A DNA stretch of 64,000 nt, taken from the NCBI GenBank assembly GCA_003021975.1, contig PXRR01000070.1, positions 1 to 64,000 of the forward strand. Reading direction: 5' to 3'. Of this stretch, positions 56,297 through 64,000 are shown piece after piece. Position 1 is the stretch's first letter; each line of letters opens with the position of its first letter. The position numbers and the translations under genes are program-made. Origin of the DNA: Halobacteriales archaeon QS_5_70_17. GTDB taxonomy: Archaea > Halobacteriota > Halobacteria > Halobacteriales > Haloarculaceae. A model generated the notes under the pieces. The model did no database searches. It had not been told where the DNA came from and worked only from the letters and a program-made list of their open reading frames with translations.

Positions 56297-57718
56297 ATGA
56301 ACCCCACCCAGATCGACGAGAACGTCTACGAGATCCCCCGGGAGGGGGAGATGCGGGCCCCGGCGCGCGTGTTCGCCTCGGAGCCGCTGCTCGAGGAGAT
56401 GATCGAGGAGGGCCAGACCCTCCAGCAGATCCGCAACGCCGCCACCTTCCCGGGGATCCAGAAGTACTCGCTCGTGCTGCCCGACGGGCACCTCGGCTAC
56501 GGCTTCCCCATCGGCGGCGTCGCGGCCGTCTCGATGGACGAGGGGGTCATCTCGCCCGGAGCGATCGGGTTCGACGTCAACTGCGGCGTGCGGTTGCTGG
56601 AGACGGACCTCGACTACGGCGACCTCCGGGACCGCGAGGAGGAACTCGTCGACCGCCTCTACGACCTCGTCCCCGCCGGCCTCGGCAAGGGGGCGTACGT
56701 CGAGACCGACCGCGCTGACGTCGACGGGATCCTCGAGCGCGGCGTGGACTGGATGCTCGAGCACGGCCACGCCCGCGAGGCCGACCTCGACCACTGCGAG
56801 GAGAACGGCCGACTGCCGGGCGACGCCGACGCCGTTCCCGAAGACGCCAAGAAGCGGGGCGTGAATCAGGTCGGCTCGCTGGGGTCGGGCAACCACTTCC
56901 TCGAGGTCCAGCGCGTGACCGACGTCTACGACGACGCGACCGCCGCGGCCTACGGTCTCCGCGAGGACCAGGTCGTCGTCATGATCCACTCCGGGTCGCG
57001 GGGGCTGGGTCACCAGGTCTGTCAGGAGTACATCCGGCGGTTCGAGCGGGAGTACCCAGACCTCGTCGACTCGCTGCCCGACCGCCAGCTCGTCTACGCG
57101 CCCATCGGCGACGAGACCGCCGACGACTACCGGCGGGCGATGTACGCCGCCGCTAACTTCGCGTGGGCCAACCGGCAGGCGATGACCCAGGCCGTCCGCG
57201 AGGCGTTCGCCGACCTCTTCGGCACTGACGAGGTGAACCTGGTCTACGACGTCTGTCACAACATCGCCAAGGAGGAGGTCCACGAGGTCGACGGCGAGGA
57301 CGTCGAGACGCTCGTCCACCGGAAGGGGGCCACGCGGGCGTTCCCCGCCGGCCACCCGCAGGTGCCGGCGGCCTACCGCGACGCCGGCCAGCCCGTCCTC
57401 CTGCCCGGGAGCATGGGCACCCACTCGTACGTACTCGCGGGCGGGGAGCGGTCGATGGACCTGACATTCGGCTCGACGGCCCACGGCGCCGGGCGACTGA
57501 AATCCCGCACCCAGGCCAAGAAGGACTACGACGCCGGCGACCTCCAGCAGGGACTGCGCGGCGAGGGCGTCTTCGTCAAGGCGCGGTCGGGCGAGACCGT
57601 GGCCGAGGAGGCCCCCGGCGCCTACAAGGACGTCGACGAGGTTGTCCGCGTAAGTGACGCGCTCGGCATCGGGACGAAGGTCGCGCGCATGCGCCCCGTG
57701 GCGAACATCAAGGGGTAG
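56297..57718 (+). CDS. rtcB: RtcB family tRNA-splicing RNA ligase
   Basis: LPDGHLGYGFPIGGVAAVSMDEGVISPGAIGFDVNCGVRLL, NQVGSLGSGNHFLEVQ, MIHSGSRGLGHQVC, CHNIAKEE, LPGSMGTHSYVL. Confidence 0.97.
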   Translation: MNPTQIDENVYEIPREGEMRAPARVFASEPLLEEMIEEGQTLQQIRNAATFPGIQKYSLVLPDGHLGYGFPIGGVAAVSMDEGVISPGAIGFDVNCGVRLLETDLDYGDLRDREEELVDRLYDLVPAGLGKGAYVETDRADVDGILERGVDWMLEHGHAREADLDHCEENGRLPGDADAVPEDAKKRGVNQVGSLGSGNHFLEVQRVTDVYDDATAAAYGLREDQVVVMIHSGSRGLGHQVCQEYIRRFEREYPDLVDSLPDRQLVYAPIGDETADDYRRAMYAAANFAWANRQAMTQAVREAFADLFGTDEVNLVYDVCHNIAKEEVHEVDGEDVETLVHRKGATRAFPAGHPQVPAAYRDAGQPVLLPGSMGTHSYVLAGGERSMDLTFGSTAHGAGRLKSRTQAKKDYDAGDLQQGLRGEGVFVKARSGETVAEEAPGAYKDVDEVVRVSDALGIGTKVARMRPVANIKG

Positions 57719-57827
57719 CGCGCTCGGAGCGACCGGTGACCGCCCGATGCCGGTACCAGTACCGGCACCGGCACCGGCGCCACCCGCCCGGCGAGCGTTG
57801 ATACGTCCGGGGGACCTAGTGCGGGGT

Positions 57828-58259
57828 ATGAGCGACAGCGACGCGGACCCCGAGACGTACGACCTGCCCGAAACCGACGAGGAGTGGCGCGAGGTCCTCA
57901 CCGAGGAGGAGTACCGCGTGCTCCGCGAGGAGGGCACCGAGCCGAAGTTCACCGGCGAGTTCATCGGTAAGGACGACGACGGGAGCTACGTCTGCGCGGG
58001 CTGTGGCGCCGAACTGTTCGACTCGGCAACGAAGTTCGACGAGGAGGGGTCGGGCTGGCCCTCCTTCTACGACGCGGCCGAGGGGAGCGTCGAACTCCGG
58101 GAGGACCGGAGCCACGGCATGGTCCGCACCGAGGTCGTCTGCGCGCGCTGCGGCGGCCACCTCGGCCACGTCTTCGAGGACGGGCCCGACCCGACCGGCA
58201 AGCGCTTCTGCATCAACTCCGTCGCCCTCGAGTTCGAGGACGACGGGCGTTCGGGTTAA
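57828..58259 (+). CDS. msrB: Peptide-methionine (R)-S-oxide reductase
   Basis: YVCAGCGAELFDSATKFDEEGSGWPSFYDA...MVRTEVVCARCGGHLGHVFEDGPDPTGKRFCINSVAL. Confidence 0.96.
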   Translation: MSDSDADPETYDLPETDEEWREVLTEEEYRVLREEGTEPKFTGEFIGKDDDGSYVCAGCGAELFDSATKFDEEGSGWPSFYDAAEGSVELREDRSHGMVRTEVVCARCGGHLGHVFEDGPDPTGKRFCINSVALEFEDDGRSG

Positions 58260-58287
58260 GTCCGTTCGCTACCAAGCACCACGCGCC

Positions 58288-58587
58288 ATGATACCGGAGG
58301 TGACGATGGCGACCGGCATCGCCCTCGTCGTACTCCTCTACCTCGTGGCGCTGGTCGCGGCCGCCGGCAGGAGCGACGGGCGCGGCGAGACGGCGTCCTC
58401 GACGCCGTCCCCGGACCCGCCCGAGGGCCGGCCCGGCAGCGGCCGCAGCGCCGACGAGGACGCCGTCCGCTGTCGGCACTGCGGAACCGAAAACGAGCCG
58501 GGATACCGCTTCTGTAGCGGCTGTGCTGGCGAACTCGGCGGGGCCGCGGCCGCGCCCGGCGATCCGCTGGGCGGCCACGGAGGGTGA
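58288..58587 (+). CDS. Membrane-anchored zinc-ribbon protein
   Basis: N-terminal TM ATGIALVVLLYLVALVAAA; CRHCGTENEPGYRFCSGCAGEL. Confidence 0.8.
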   Translation: MIPEVTMATGIALVVLLYLVALVAAAGRSDGRGETASSTPSPDPPEGRPGSGRSADEDAVRCRHCGTENEPGYRFCSGCAGELGGAAAAPGDPLGGHGG

Positions 58588-58855
58588 GCGGCGTCGGCGC
58601 GCTCACCTCGGCGTCGGCGTCCCGCCCGGCGGGAGGCGGAGCGGCAGGTTCGGCCGGTCGATGTCCGGTGCGCCGTCGTCCTCCGGATCGGGGTCGTCAG
58701 AGGGGATAACGGGCACGGGCATCGAGGCTCACCTCGGTCGGAGTTAGTCCGATCGTTCGTAGAAAATATTTCGGGAGAACGCCCGGAAACGGCCGCCGGA
58801 CGGCCGTCCGCAGGTCGACCGCCGGTCTCTTGGTCGCCCGCGGAAACGCCTCCCC

Positions 58856-59263
58856 GTGAAGGGCACTTACACGCTGGTGATCGAACTCACTGAACCCGAC
58901 CGGATCGCCTTCGGCGCGGCCGGCGAGCGCGCCCTCGAGGCGGGGTGGTACGCCTACAGCGGCAGCGCCTTCGGTCCCGGGGGGTTCGCGCGCGTCGACC
59001 GCCACCGCGAACTCGCCGCGGGCGAGCGCGACGCCCGTCACTGGCACGTCGACTACCTGCTGGGCCACCCGGCGAGTCGCGTCGCCGCCGCCCACGGTAC
59101 CCCCGGCGCCGACGTCGAGTGCGCGGTCGCCCGACGGATCGACGGCGACGCCGTCCCCGGACTCGGCGCCTCGGACTGCGAGTGCGGGAGCCACCTCGTC
59201 TTCTCGCCGGCCCGCGGACCGCTGGCCGAGTCGGTCGCCGCCGCCCACGACCGCCGGCTCTGA
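58856..59263 (+). CDS. DUF123/GIY-YIG-type nuclease-like protein (GTG start)
   Basis: KGTYTLVIELTEPDRIAFGAAGERALEAGWYAYSGSAFGPGGFARVDRH...HWHVDYLLGHP...DCECGSHLVF. Confidence 0.87.
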   Translation: MKGTYTLVIELTEPDRIAFGAAGERALEAGWYAYSGSAFGPGGFARVDRHRELAAGERDARHWHVDYLLGHPASRVAAAHGTPGADVECAVARRIDGDAVPGLGASDCECGSHLVFSPARGPLAESVAAAHDRRL

Positions 59264-59329
59264 GCGCCGGCCCGCGAGGCGTCGTCCCCACCGGCCCCGC
59301 GGCGATCCGACGCCCGGGGCGGCGACTCG

Positions 59330-60868
59330 CTACAGGTAGTACCGATCGAACGACCGGACCGCGTAGCGAAACCCCGCGGCGCCCGCCGTCCCGGCGAGCA
59401 GCGTCGTCGCCGCGACGCCGGCGGCGACGGCCCGCTCCGGACCGACGCCGAAGGCGGCGACGACCACTTCCCGGACCGCGGGCGTGCCGACCGCGGTCGC
59501 CGGCGCGCCGGCCACCGCGAGCACCAGCGAGTAGAGCGCGAACGCGAAGAGACTCGGGACGACGGCCTCCCGCCCGCGGGTGATCCGGGTGGGTTCCATC
59601 CGGGGGAACAGCGTCCCCGCCCCCGCCGCGACGCCAGTGGCCGCCGCGGGGAGCGCGACGGCGCCCGCGGCGACCGCGGCCGTCCCTACCGGGTCGAGGC
59701 CGCTCGCGACGGCCGCGCCGACCGCGAGGAGCGCAGTCGCCGGGACGCCGAGGGCCGCGCCGGCGAGACAGCGCCCCCCGACGAACCCCCGCCCGCCGAC
59801 GGGCGCAGTCAGCGTCGCCGGGAGGACGGGGCCCTCGTCGCCGATCGGGTTCAGCGAGAAGGCGGCTCCCGTCGTCCACGCGCCGTAGAGCGCGATCAGC
59901 GGGGGCAGCGTCGTCGGGACCGTCCCGCTCGCGGCGGCCTCGGCGACCGACGGATAGAGCACGACCAGCGGATAGGTCACGTACAGCAGTCGGATCGGCC
60001 CGCGGCGGGCCCGCAGCCACGCCGTCCGGACGACAGCTGCGACCGGCCGGGGGAGCGCGAGCGGGAAACTCGCCGTCGCGCTCTTCCCGCCCGCGGCGAG
60101 CGCGCCGCCCGCTCGCGCGGGGTCGGCGGCCGGGGCGACGGGGAGCAGAGCGAGGTCCGCGAACCATCCCGGGGGCGTCGCCCCGGCGGCCCGAGCGACC
60201 GGTGCCACCGCCGACATCGCCGCACGGCTGGTGAGCGCGAGGAAGTAGCCGGCGAACAGCGCGACCGCAAGCGCCGTCCGGTAGCGGGCCAGAGTCGGCG
60301 AGCGTGCGAGCGCGACCCGGACCGCTAACCCGGCGGCGAAGCTGGAGACGACCCCGAGAGCGACGAGCGCCAGGACGGCGAGGGCGACCAGCGGCGCGCT
60401 CGCCGGCGAGCGCGCGGCGACTGCGAACGCCGCTCCGACTCCGGCCGCCGGGAGCGCCGCGATCCCGACGGAGAGCGTCAGTTCCGTGGCGAGCAGTCCT
60501 GCGACCGCCTCGCGGTGGGGGACGGTCGTCAACAGCCCGTCGGGGCGGGCCGGCGTCGCAGTCGTCTGGACGGCCCGCAGGCAGGTGACCCCAGCCGCGA
60601 CTGCGGCGACCGCGGCCGCGAGCCCCCGCGCGGTCGGGAGCGGGACGGCGACGGTTCCGGCCGCGAGCGCCCGGCCGGCGACGTACGCCGCGAGGACCGC
60701 CCCCGCCAGCGGGACCGCGCCGAAGGCGACACCGACCGCCGCGGCGACCAGCCGCCGCCGGTCGCCGGCGATCGCCCGCCACCGGCGGACCAGTTCCGTG
60801 CGGACGATCAGAGCGACGTGCCGAGCGTCCACGGCGGTCGCCGCGCCCGCTCTCGTCTCCGCGCTCAT
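59330..60868 (-). CDS. ABC-2 type transporter permease
   Basis: Large multi-TM ORF directly downstream of the ABC ATPase gene; AFSLNPIGDEGPVLPATLTAPVGGRGFVGGR. Confidence 0.85.
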   Translation of the reverse strand: MSAETRAGAATAVDARHVALIVRTELVRRWRAIAGDRRRLVAAAVGVAFGAVPLAGAVLAAYVAGRALAAGTVAVPLPTARGLAAAVAAVAAGVTCLRAVQTTATPARPDGLLTTVPHREAVAGLLATELTLSVGIAALPAAGVGAAFAVAARSPASAPLVALAVLALVALGVVSSFAAGLAVRVALARSPTLARYRTALAVALFAGYFLALTSRAAMSAVAPVARAAGATPPGWFADLALLPVAPAADPARAGGALAAGGKSATASFPLALPRPVAAVVRTAWLRARRGPIRLLYVTYPLVVLYPSVAEAAASGTVPTTLPPLIALYGAWTTGAAFSLNPIGDEGPVLPATLTAPVGGRGFVGGRCLAGAALGVPATALLAVGAAVASGLDPVGTAAVAAGAVALPAAATGVAAGAGTLFPRMEPTRITRGREAVVPSLFAFALYSLVLAVAGAPATAVGTPAVREVVVAAFGVGPERAVAAGVAATTLLAGTAGAAGFRYAVRSFDRYYL

Positions 60869-60869
60869 C

Positions 60870-61625
60870 TCAGTCGGCGCCGGGATCAGGCTCCGCCCCC
60901 GTCGCTTCGAGGAACGCGTCCTCCAGAGTCGGCTCGTCGCCGGCCGCCGCGCGGCGCTTCAGCCGCTCGGGCGACCCCTCGGCGACGAGCCGGCCGTCGG
61001 AGAGGACGCCGACGGCGTCGGCAAGTTCGTCGACCACCGGGAGGGCGTGCGTCGAGAGGAGGACCGTCGTCTCCCCCGCGAGGCCGGCGACCGTCTCCCG
61101 GACGGTCCGGGCGGCCCGCGGGTCCAGCCCGGCGGTCGGCTCGTCGAGCAAGGCGACTGCCGGGTCGTGCAGCAGCGCCTGTGCGATCCCCGCCTTCCGG
61201 CGCATCCCCTTGGAGTAGGTCCCGATCCGCCTGTCGGCGGCGTCGGCGAGGTCGAACCGGTCGAGGAAGGCGTCGGCCCGCCGGGCGGCGTCGTCCGCGG
61301 GGAGGTCCCGGAGGCCAGCGGCGTACGCGAGCTGCTCGCGGGCGGTGAGTTCCTCGTGCAGCGGGGGCGTCTCGGGGAGGTACCCGATCCGCTCGCGGAC
61401 GGCGTCGCGGTCGTCGATGGGGGCGCCCGCGACGGTCGCGGTCCCCGAGGTCGGGCGCAGCAGCGTCGCGAGCATCCGGACGGTAGTGGTCTTGCCCGCG
61501 CCGTTGGGACCGAGGAAGCCGTAGACTGAGCCGGCGGGGACCGCGAGGTCCAGCCCGTCGACGGCCGTCGTCCCGCCGTACCGCTTCGAGAGGGCGTCGG
61601 CGCGGATGGCGAGCGAGGACGTCAT
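60870..61625 (-). CDS. ABC transporter ATP-binding protein
   Basis: Walker A GPNGAGKTT, IGTYSKGMRRKAGIAQALLHDPAVALLDEPTAGLDPRA. Confidence 0.95.
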   Translation of the reverse strand: MTSSLAIRADALSKRYGGTTAVDGLDLAVPAGSVYGFLGPNGAGKTTTVRMLATLLRPTSGTATVAGAPIDDRDAVRERIGYLPETPPLHEELTAREQLAYAAGLRDLPADDAARRADAFLDRFDLADAADRRIGTYSKGMRRKAGIAQALLHDPAVALLDEPTAGLDPRAARTVRETVAGLAGETTVLLSTHALPVVDELADAVGVLSDGRLVAEGSPERLKRRAAAGDEPTLEDAFLEATGAEPDPGAD

Positions 61626-61684
61626 GACCGAGGGTGAGGGCCGGAAGCGGGTAAAAAGCGGTGCTAGGACACCGCCCCGTCGGG

Positions 61685-64000
61685 TCAGCGCGGCTCCCGG
61701 CCGTCCCAGAACCGGTCAAGCGCGAGATCGAGCATGTCGGGGCTCACCGCGGAGAATTCCGGGCGCTCGCGCCCACCGAGCAGGTTCTCGACGGATCGGG
61801 GGGCGTCGGGCAGGTAGCGCCCGTCGAGCAGCAGTCGGACGCCGACCTCGTCGTGGCCGCGGAGGACACGCCCGAACGCCTGCCGGGCTTTCCGGACGGC
61901 GGGGACCTGCACGGCCGCCTCGAAGCCCGCCGAGCCGAAGACCCCCTCGTAGGCGGTCGTCACGGCCCGCGTGCGCGGGGCCGCCGTGTTGGCGTAGGGG
62001 ACGCCGACGACCGCCGCGCAGTGCAGGCGGTGGCCCTTGTAGTCGACGCCCTCCGTGACCGTCCCGCGGGCGCTCGTGACCAGCACGCGTCCGATCCCGT
62101 CGTTCTGGAAGAACCGGTCGAGCAGCGCGTCGGTCTCGCCGGCCCCCGAGGAGCGGTCCCGGAGCACCGGCGCGTCGACGTGTTCGCGGAGGTAATCGAC
62201 GGCCCACTCCGCCTCCCGGTAGGAGGGGAGACAGAGCAGGACGTTGCCCGGCGAGCGGGCGACGGTCGCCATCGCGCTCGCGTACGCCCGCCGCGTGCGG
62301 GACATCTCCGCGTACGTCTCGGCCGGCGGTCCCCGGTTGCGGTAGGTGAACGCCGGCAGGTCGACGGCCCACGACGCCCTGTTCTCCTCGGGGAAGGAGA
62401 GCCCGTAGCTCACCGTCTCGACCCGGCGAGGGCCCGACCCGGGCCGGGAGTCGTCTCCCCCGTCCGAACGGCCACCCAGGGCGTCGGGTCCGTCTCCGCC
62501 TTCCGGTCCGTCCGCTCCCGCCAGGCGGTCGAGGCCGGCGACCGTCCGGAAGACGTCGAACGGTTCGAGCGTCGCGGACATGAGGAGGCCGCCCGCGAGG
62601 TCGTCGAGGACCCGCGCCAGCGGCTCCCGCGGGACGCAGTTGTACAGCGTCAGCGCGGCGTTGTACGCCCCCGCCCACTCCGGGAGAGTCGTGTCGGCGA
62701 CGGACTTCTCGCTGTAGGTCAGTTCGATCTCCCGGAAGTAGGTCTCCCGGTCGGCGCGCCCCCAGTCGGCCAGCAGCCGACCCACGCCCCCGCAGACCGG
62801 CGTGCGGTCGGTCTGGCCGTCCTCGTCGTGGATCGCGGCGGCGGCCGCACCCGCCGCGCGCACCCGCGACCAGACGTCGGGGGCGAACTCCGCCTCGGCG
62901 GCGGCCGTCAGCCGGTCGACCTCGACGGTCTCGGGGTCGCGAAGCGGGATCTCGTGGTCGTCGTCCGGGAGCGACCCCTCCGCGAACCGCCGCGCCCAGT
63001 CGCCGTACTCCTCCTCGAGGTAGTCGCGCACCTCCTCGTCGAGCCGTCCGGCGACCCACTCGAGGAACTCCCCGGCGGTCCGGAGGTCCCGGCGGTCGAC
63101 GTCGCCGAACTCCGCGAGGACCCGCTCGGCGTCCCGGCGGTGGGCCGCGGGGTCGGCGTCGGGCTCCCCGCCGGTCCCCGAGAGGTACTCGCGGGCCAGC
63201 GCGATATCGCGGTGGGCGGTCCGCAGCGCGTGCAGCGAGACGGAGTCCGACAGCAGGTCCCGCACGCGCTCTTCGAGCATGTGGGCCTCGTCGACGACGA
63301 GCAGCGTCTCGTCGTCGAGCACGCCCGCCTTTTCGCGGGTGAGCCGCCTCGTCGCCGGATCGAAAGCGTGGTTGTAGTTCCCGATCAGCACGTCCGCCTC
63401 CCCCATCAGCGCGGCCAGCGCCTCGTGGGGGCAGGTCCCGCGGGCGACCGCCGCGCCCGCGAGCGCCTCGGGGTCGAGCACCCCCGCCTCGCCGGCCGAG
63501 GGGTCGAACGGGATCCACTCCTCGTCGGCGAGGTAGCGGGCGTAGAAGGGGTCGAAGTACCCCGCCTCGCCGGCCGGGAGCTCCTCGCTGTCGTAGATAT
63601 CGAGGACGTCGCGGGTGTGGGGCGGGTCGACGGGATAGGGAGCGGTCGCGCCGGCGGTCTTGAGGCGGGGGCCGTCCATCTCCTCGACCAGCGCACAGAG
63701 CGCCGCCGCCCGGACCGGGTCGTACCACGGCCGGTCGTCTCCGTCCTCGCGCTCGCGGTGGTCGGGACAGCGGCGGTCGTCGTAGGCGTTGCGCCCGCAC
63801 TCGGCGTGCTCGCACGTCGAGATCCGGCCGTCGAGATCGCCCGGCGCGACGTCGAGCTCCAGCCGGGAGCCCCGGGCGACCAGCCGGGCGGCGGTCTCGC
63901 GCAGGTCGGCGGCGGCCTCGTGGACGCTCTCCTCACCGGGGAGCGCCCCGGTCCGGGCGTACGGCAGCAGGTCGCGCTTCCCGACCAGTACCAGGCCCGC
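61685..64000 (-). CDS. XPD/DinG-like (Rad3 family) ATP-dependent DNA helicase, N-terminus beyond window
   Basis: LVVDEAHMLEERVRDLL (DEAH), MSATLEPFDVFRTVAGL, VLVTSARGTVTEGVDYKGHRLHCAAVVGVPYAN, AFGRVLRGHDEVGVRLLLDGRY. Upstream frame is open to the edge with candidate FeS cysteines (STCEHAECGRNAYDDRRCPDHR). Confidence 0.9.
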   Translation of the reverse strand, partial: AGLVLVGKRDLLPYARTGALPGEESVHEAAADLRETAARLVARGSRLELDVAPGDLDGRISTCEHAECGRNAYDDRRCPDHREREDGDDRPWYDPVRAAALCALVEEMDGPRLKTAGATAPYPVDPPHTRDVLDIYDSEELPAGEAGYFDPFYARYLADEEWIPFDPSAGEAGVLDPEALAGAAVARGTCPHEALAALMGEADVLIGNYNHAFDPATRRLTREKAGVLDDETLLVVDEAHMLEERVRDLLSDSVSLHALRTAHRDIALAREYLSGTGGEPDADPAAHRRDAERVLAEFGDVDRRDLRTAGEFLEWVAGRLDEEVRDYLEEEYGDWARRFAEGSLPDDDHEIPLRDPETVEVDRLTAAAEAEFAPDVWSRVRAAGAAAAAIHDEDGQTDRTPVCGGVGRLLADWGRADRETYFREIELTYSEKSVADTTLPEWAGAYNAALTLYNCVPREPLARVLDDLAGGLLMSATLEPFDVFRTVAGLDRLAGADGPEGGDGPDALGGRSDGGDDSRPGSGPRRVETVSYGLSFPEENRASWAVDLPAFTYRNRGPPAETYAEMSRTRRAYASAMATVARSPGNVLLCLPSYREAEWAVDYLREHVDAPVLRDRSSGAGETDALLDRFFQNDGIGRVLVTSARGTVTEGVDYKGHRLHCAAVVGVPYANTAAPRTRAVTTAYEGVFGSAGFEAAVQVPAVRKARQAFGRVLRGHDEVGVRLLLDGRYLPDAPRSVENLLGGRERPEFSAVSPDMLDLALDRFWDGREPR

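Noticed and set aside
58523-58747. ORFs between the zinc-ribbon gene and the GIY-YIG gene
   Set aside because: Arg/Gly/Ser-rich translation with no conservation cues; likely non-coding.

Overview
The window is a GC-rich euryarchaeal chromosomal segment, almost certainly haloarchaeal: acidic proteins, HalOD1/DUF7344-type families, Tat lipoproteins and an intron-bearing elongator tRNA-Met. Most of it is ordinary core genome. It includes heme A synthase, a polar amino-acid ABC operon, RfcL, trpDFEG, a class II ribonucleotide reductase, NAD kinase, MptA, archease plus RtcB, MsrB, an ABC-2 exporter and an XPD/DinG-like helicase that runs off the right edge. The NADP-malic enzyme N-terminus runs off the left edge. 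I read three tRNAs directly: Val-GAC, intron-containing Met-CAU and Ile-GAU. The least ordinary parts are: (1) an ORF-poor, decayed-looking stretch (~20.5-23.9 kb) on the 3' side of tRNA-Val, with a perfect 98-bp inverted repeat that encodes a HicB-like fragment on each arm and flanks a DUF7344-like gene with one in-frame amber codon; (2) a four-CBS-domain protein with an HPF/RaiA-like C-terminal domain; (3) an NRAMP-like transporter that has lost the DPGN and MPH metal-binding motifs; (4) a Tat-exported poly-gamma-glutamate hydrolase-like protein whose start codon abuts a repeated CGTAACG palindrome; (5) a cluster of frame-disrupted genes, which are either pseudogenes or indel errors; (6) several micro-ORFs missing from the supplied track. 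I found no CRISPR array, rRNA or intact transposase. No single locus is convincingly a new multi-gene system. Items 1, 2 and 3 are the best leads.
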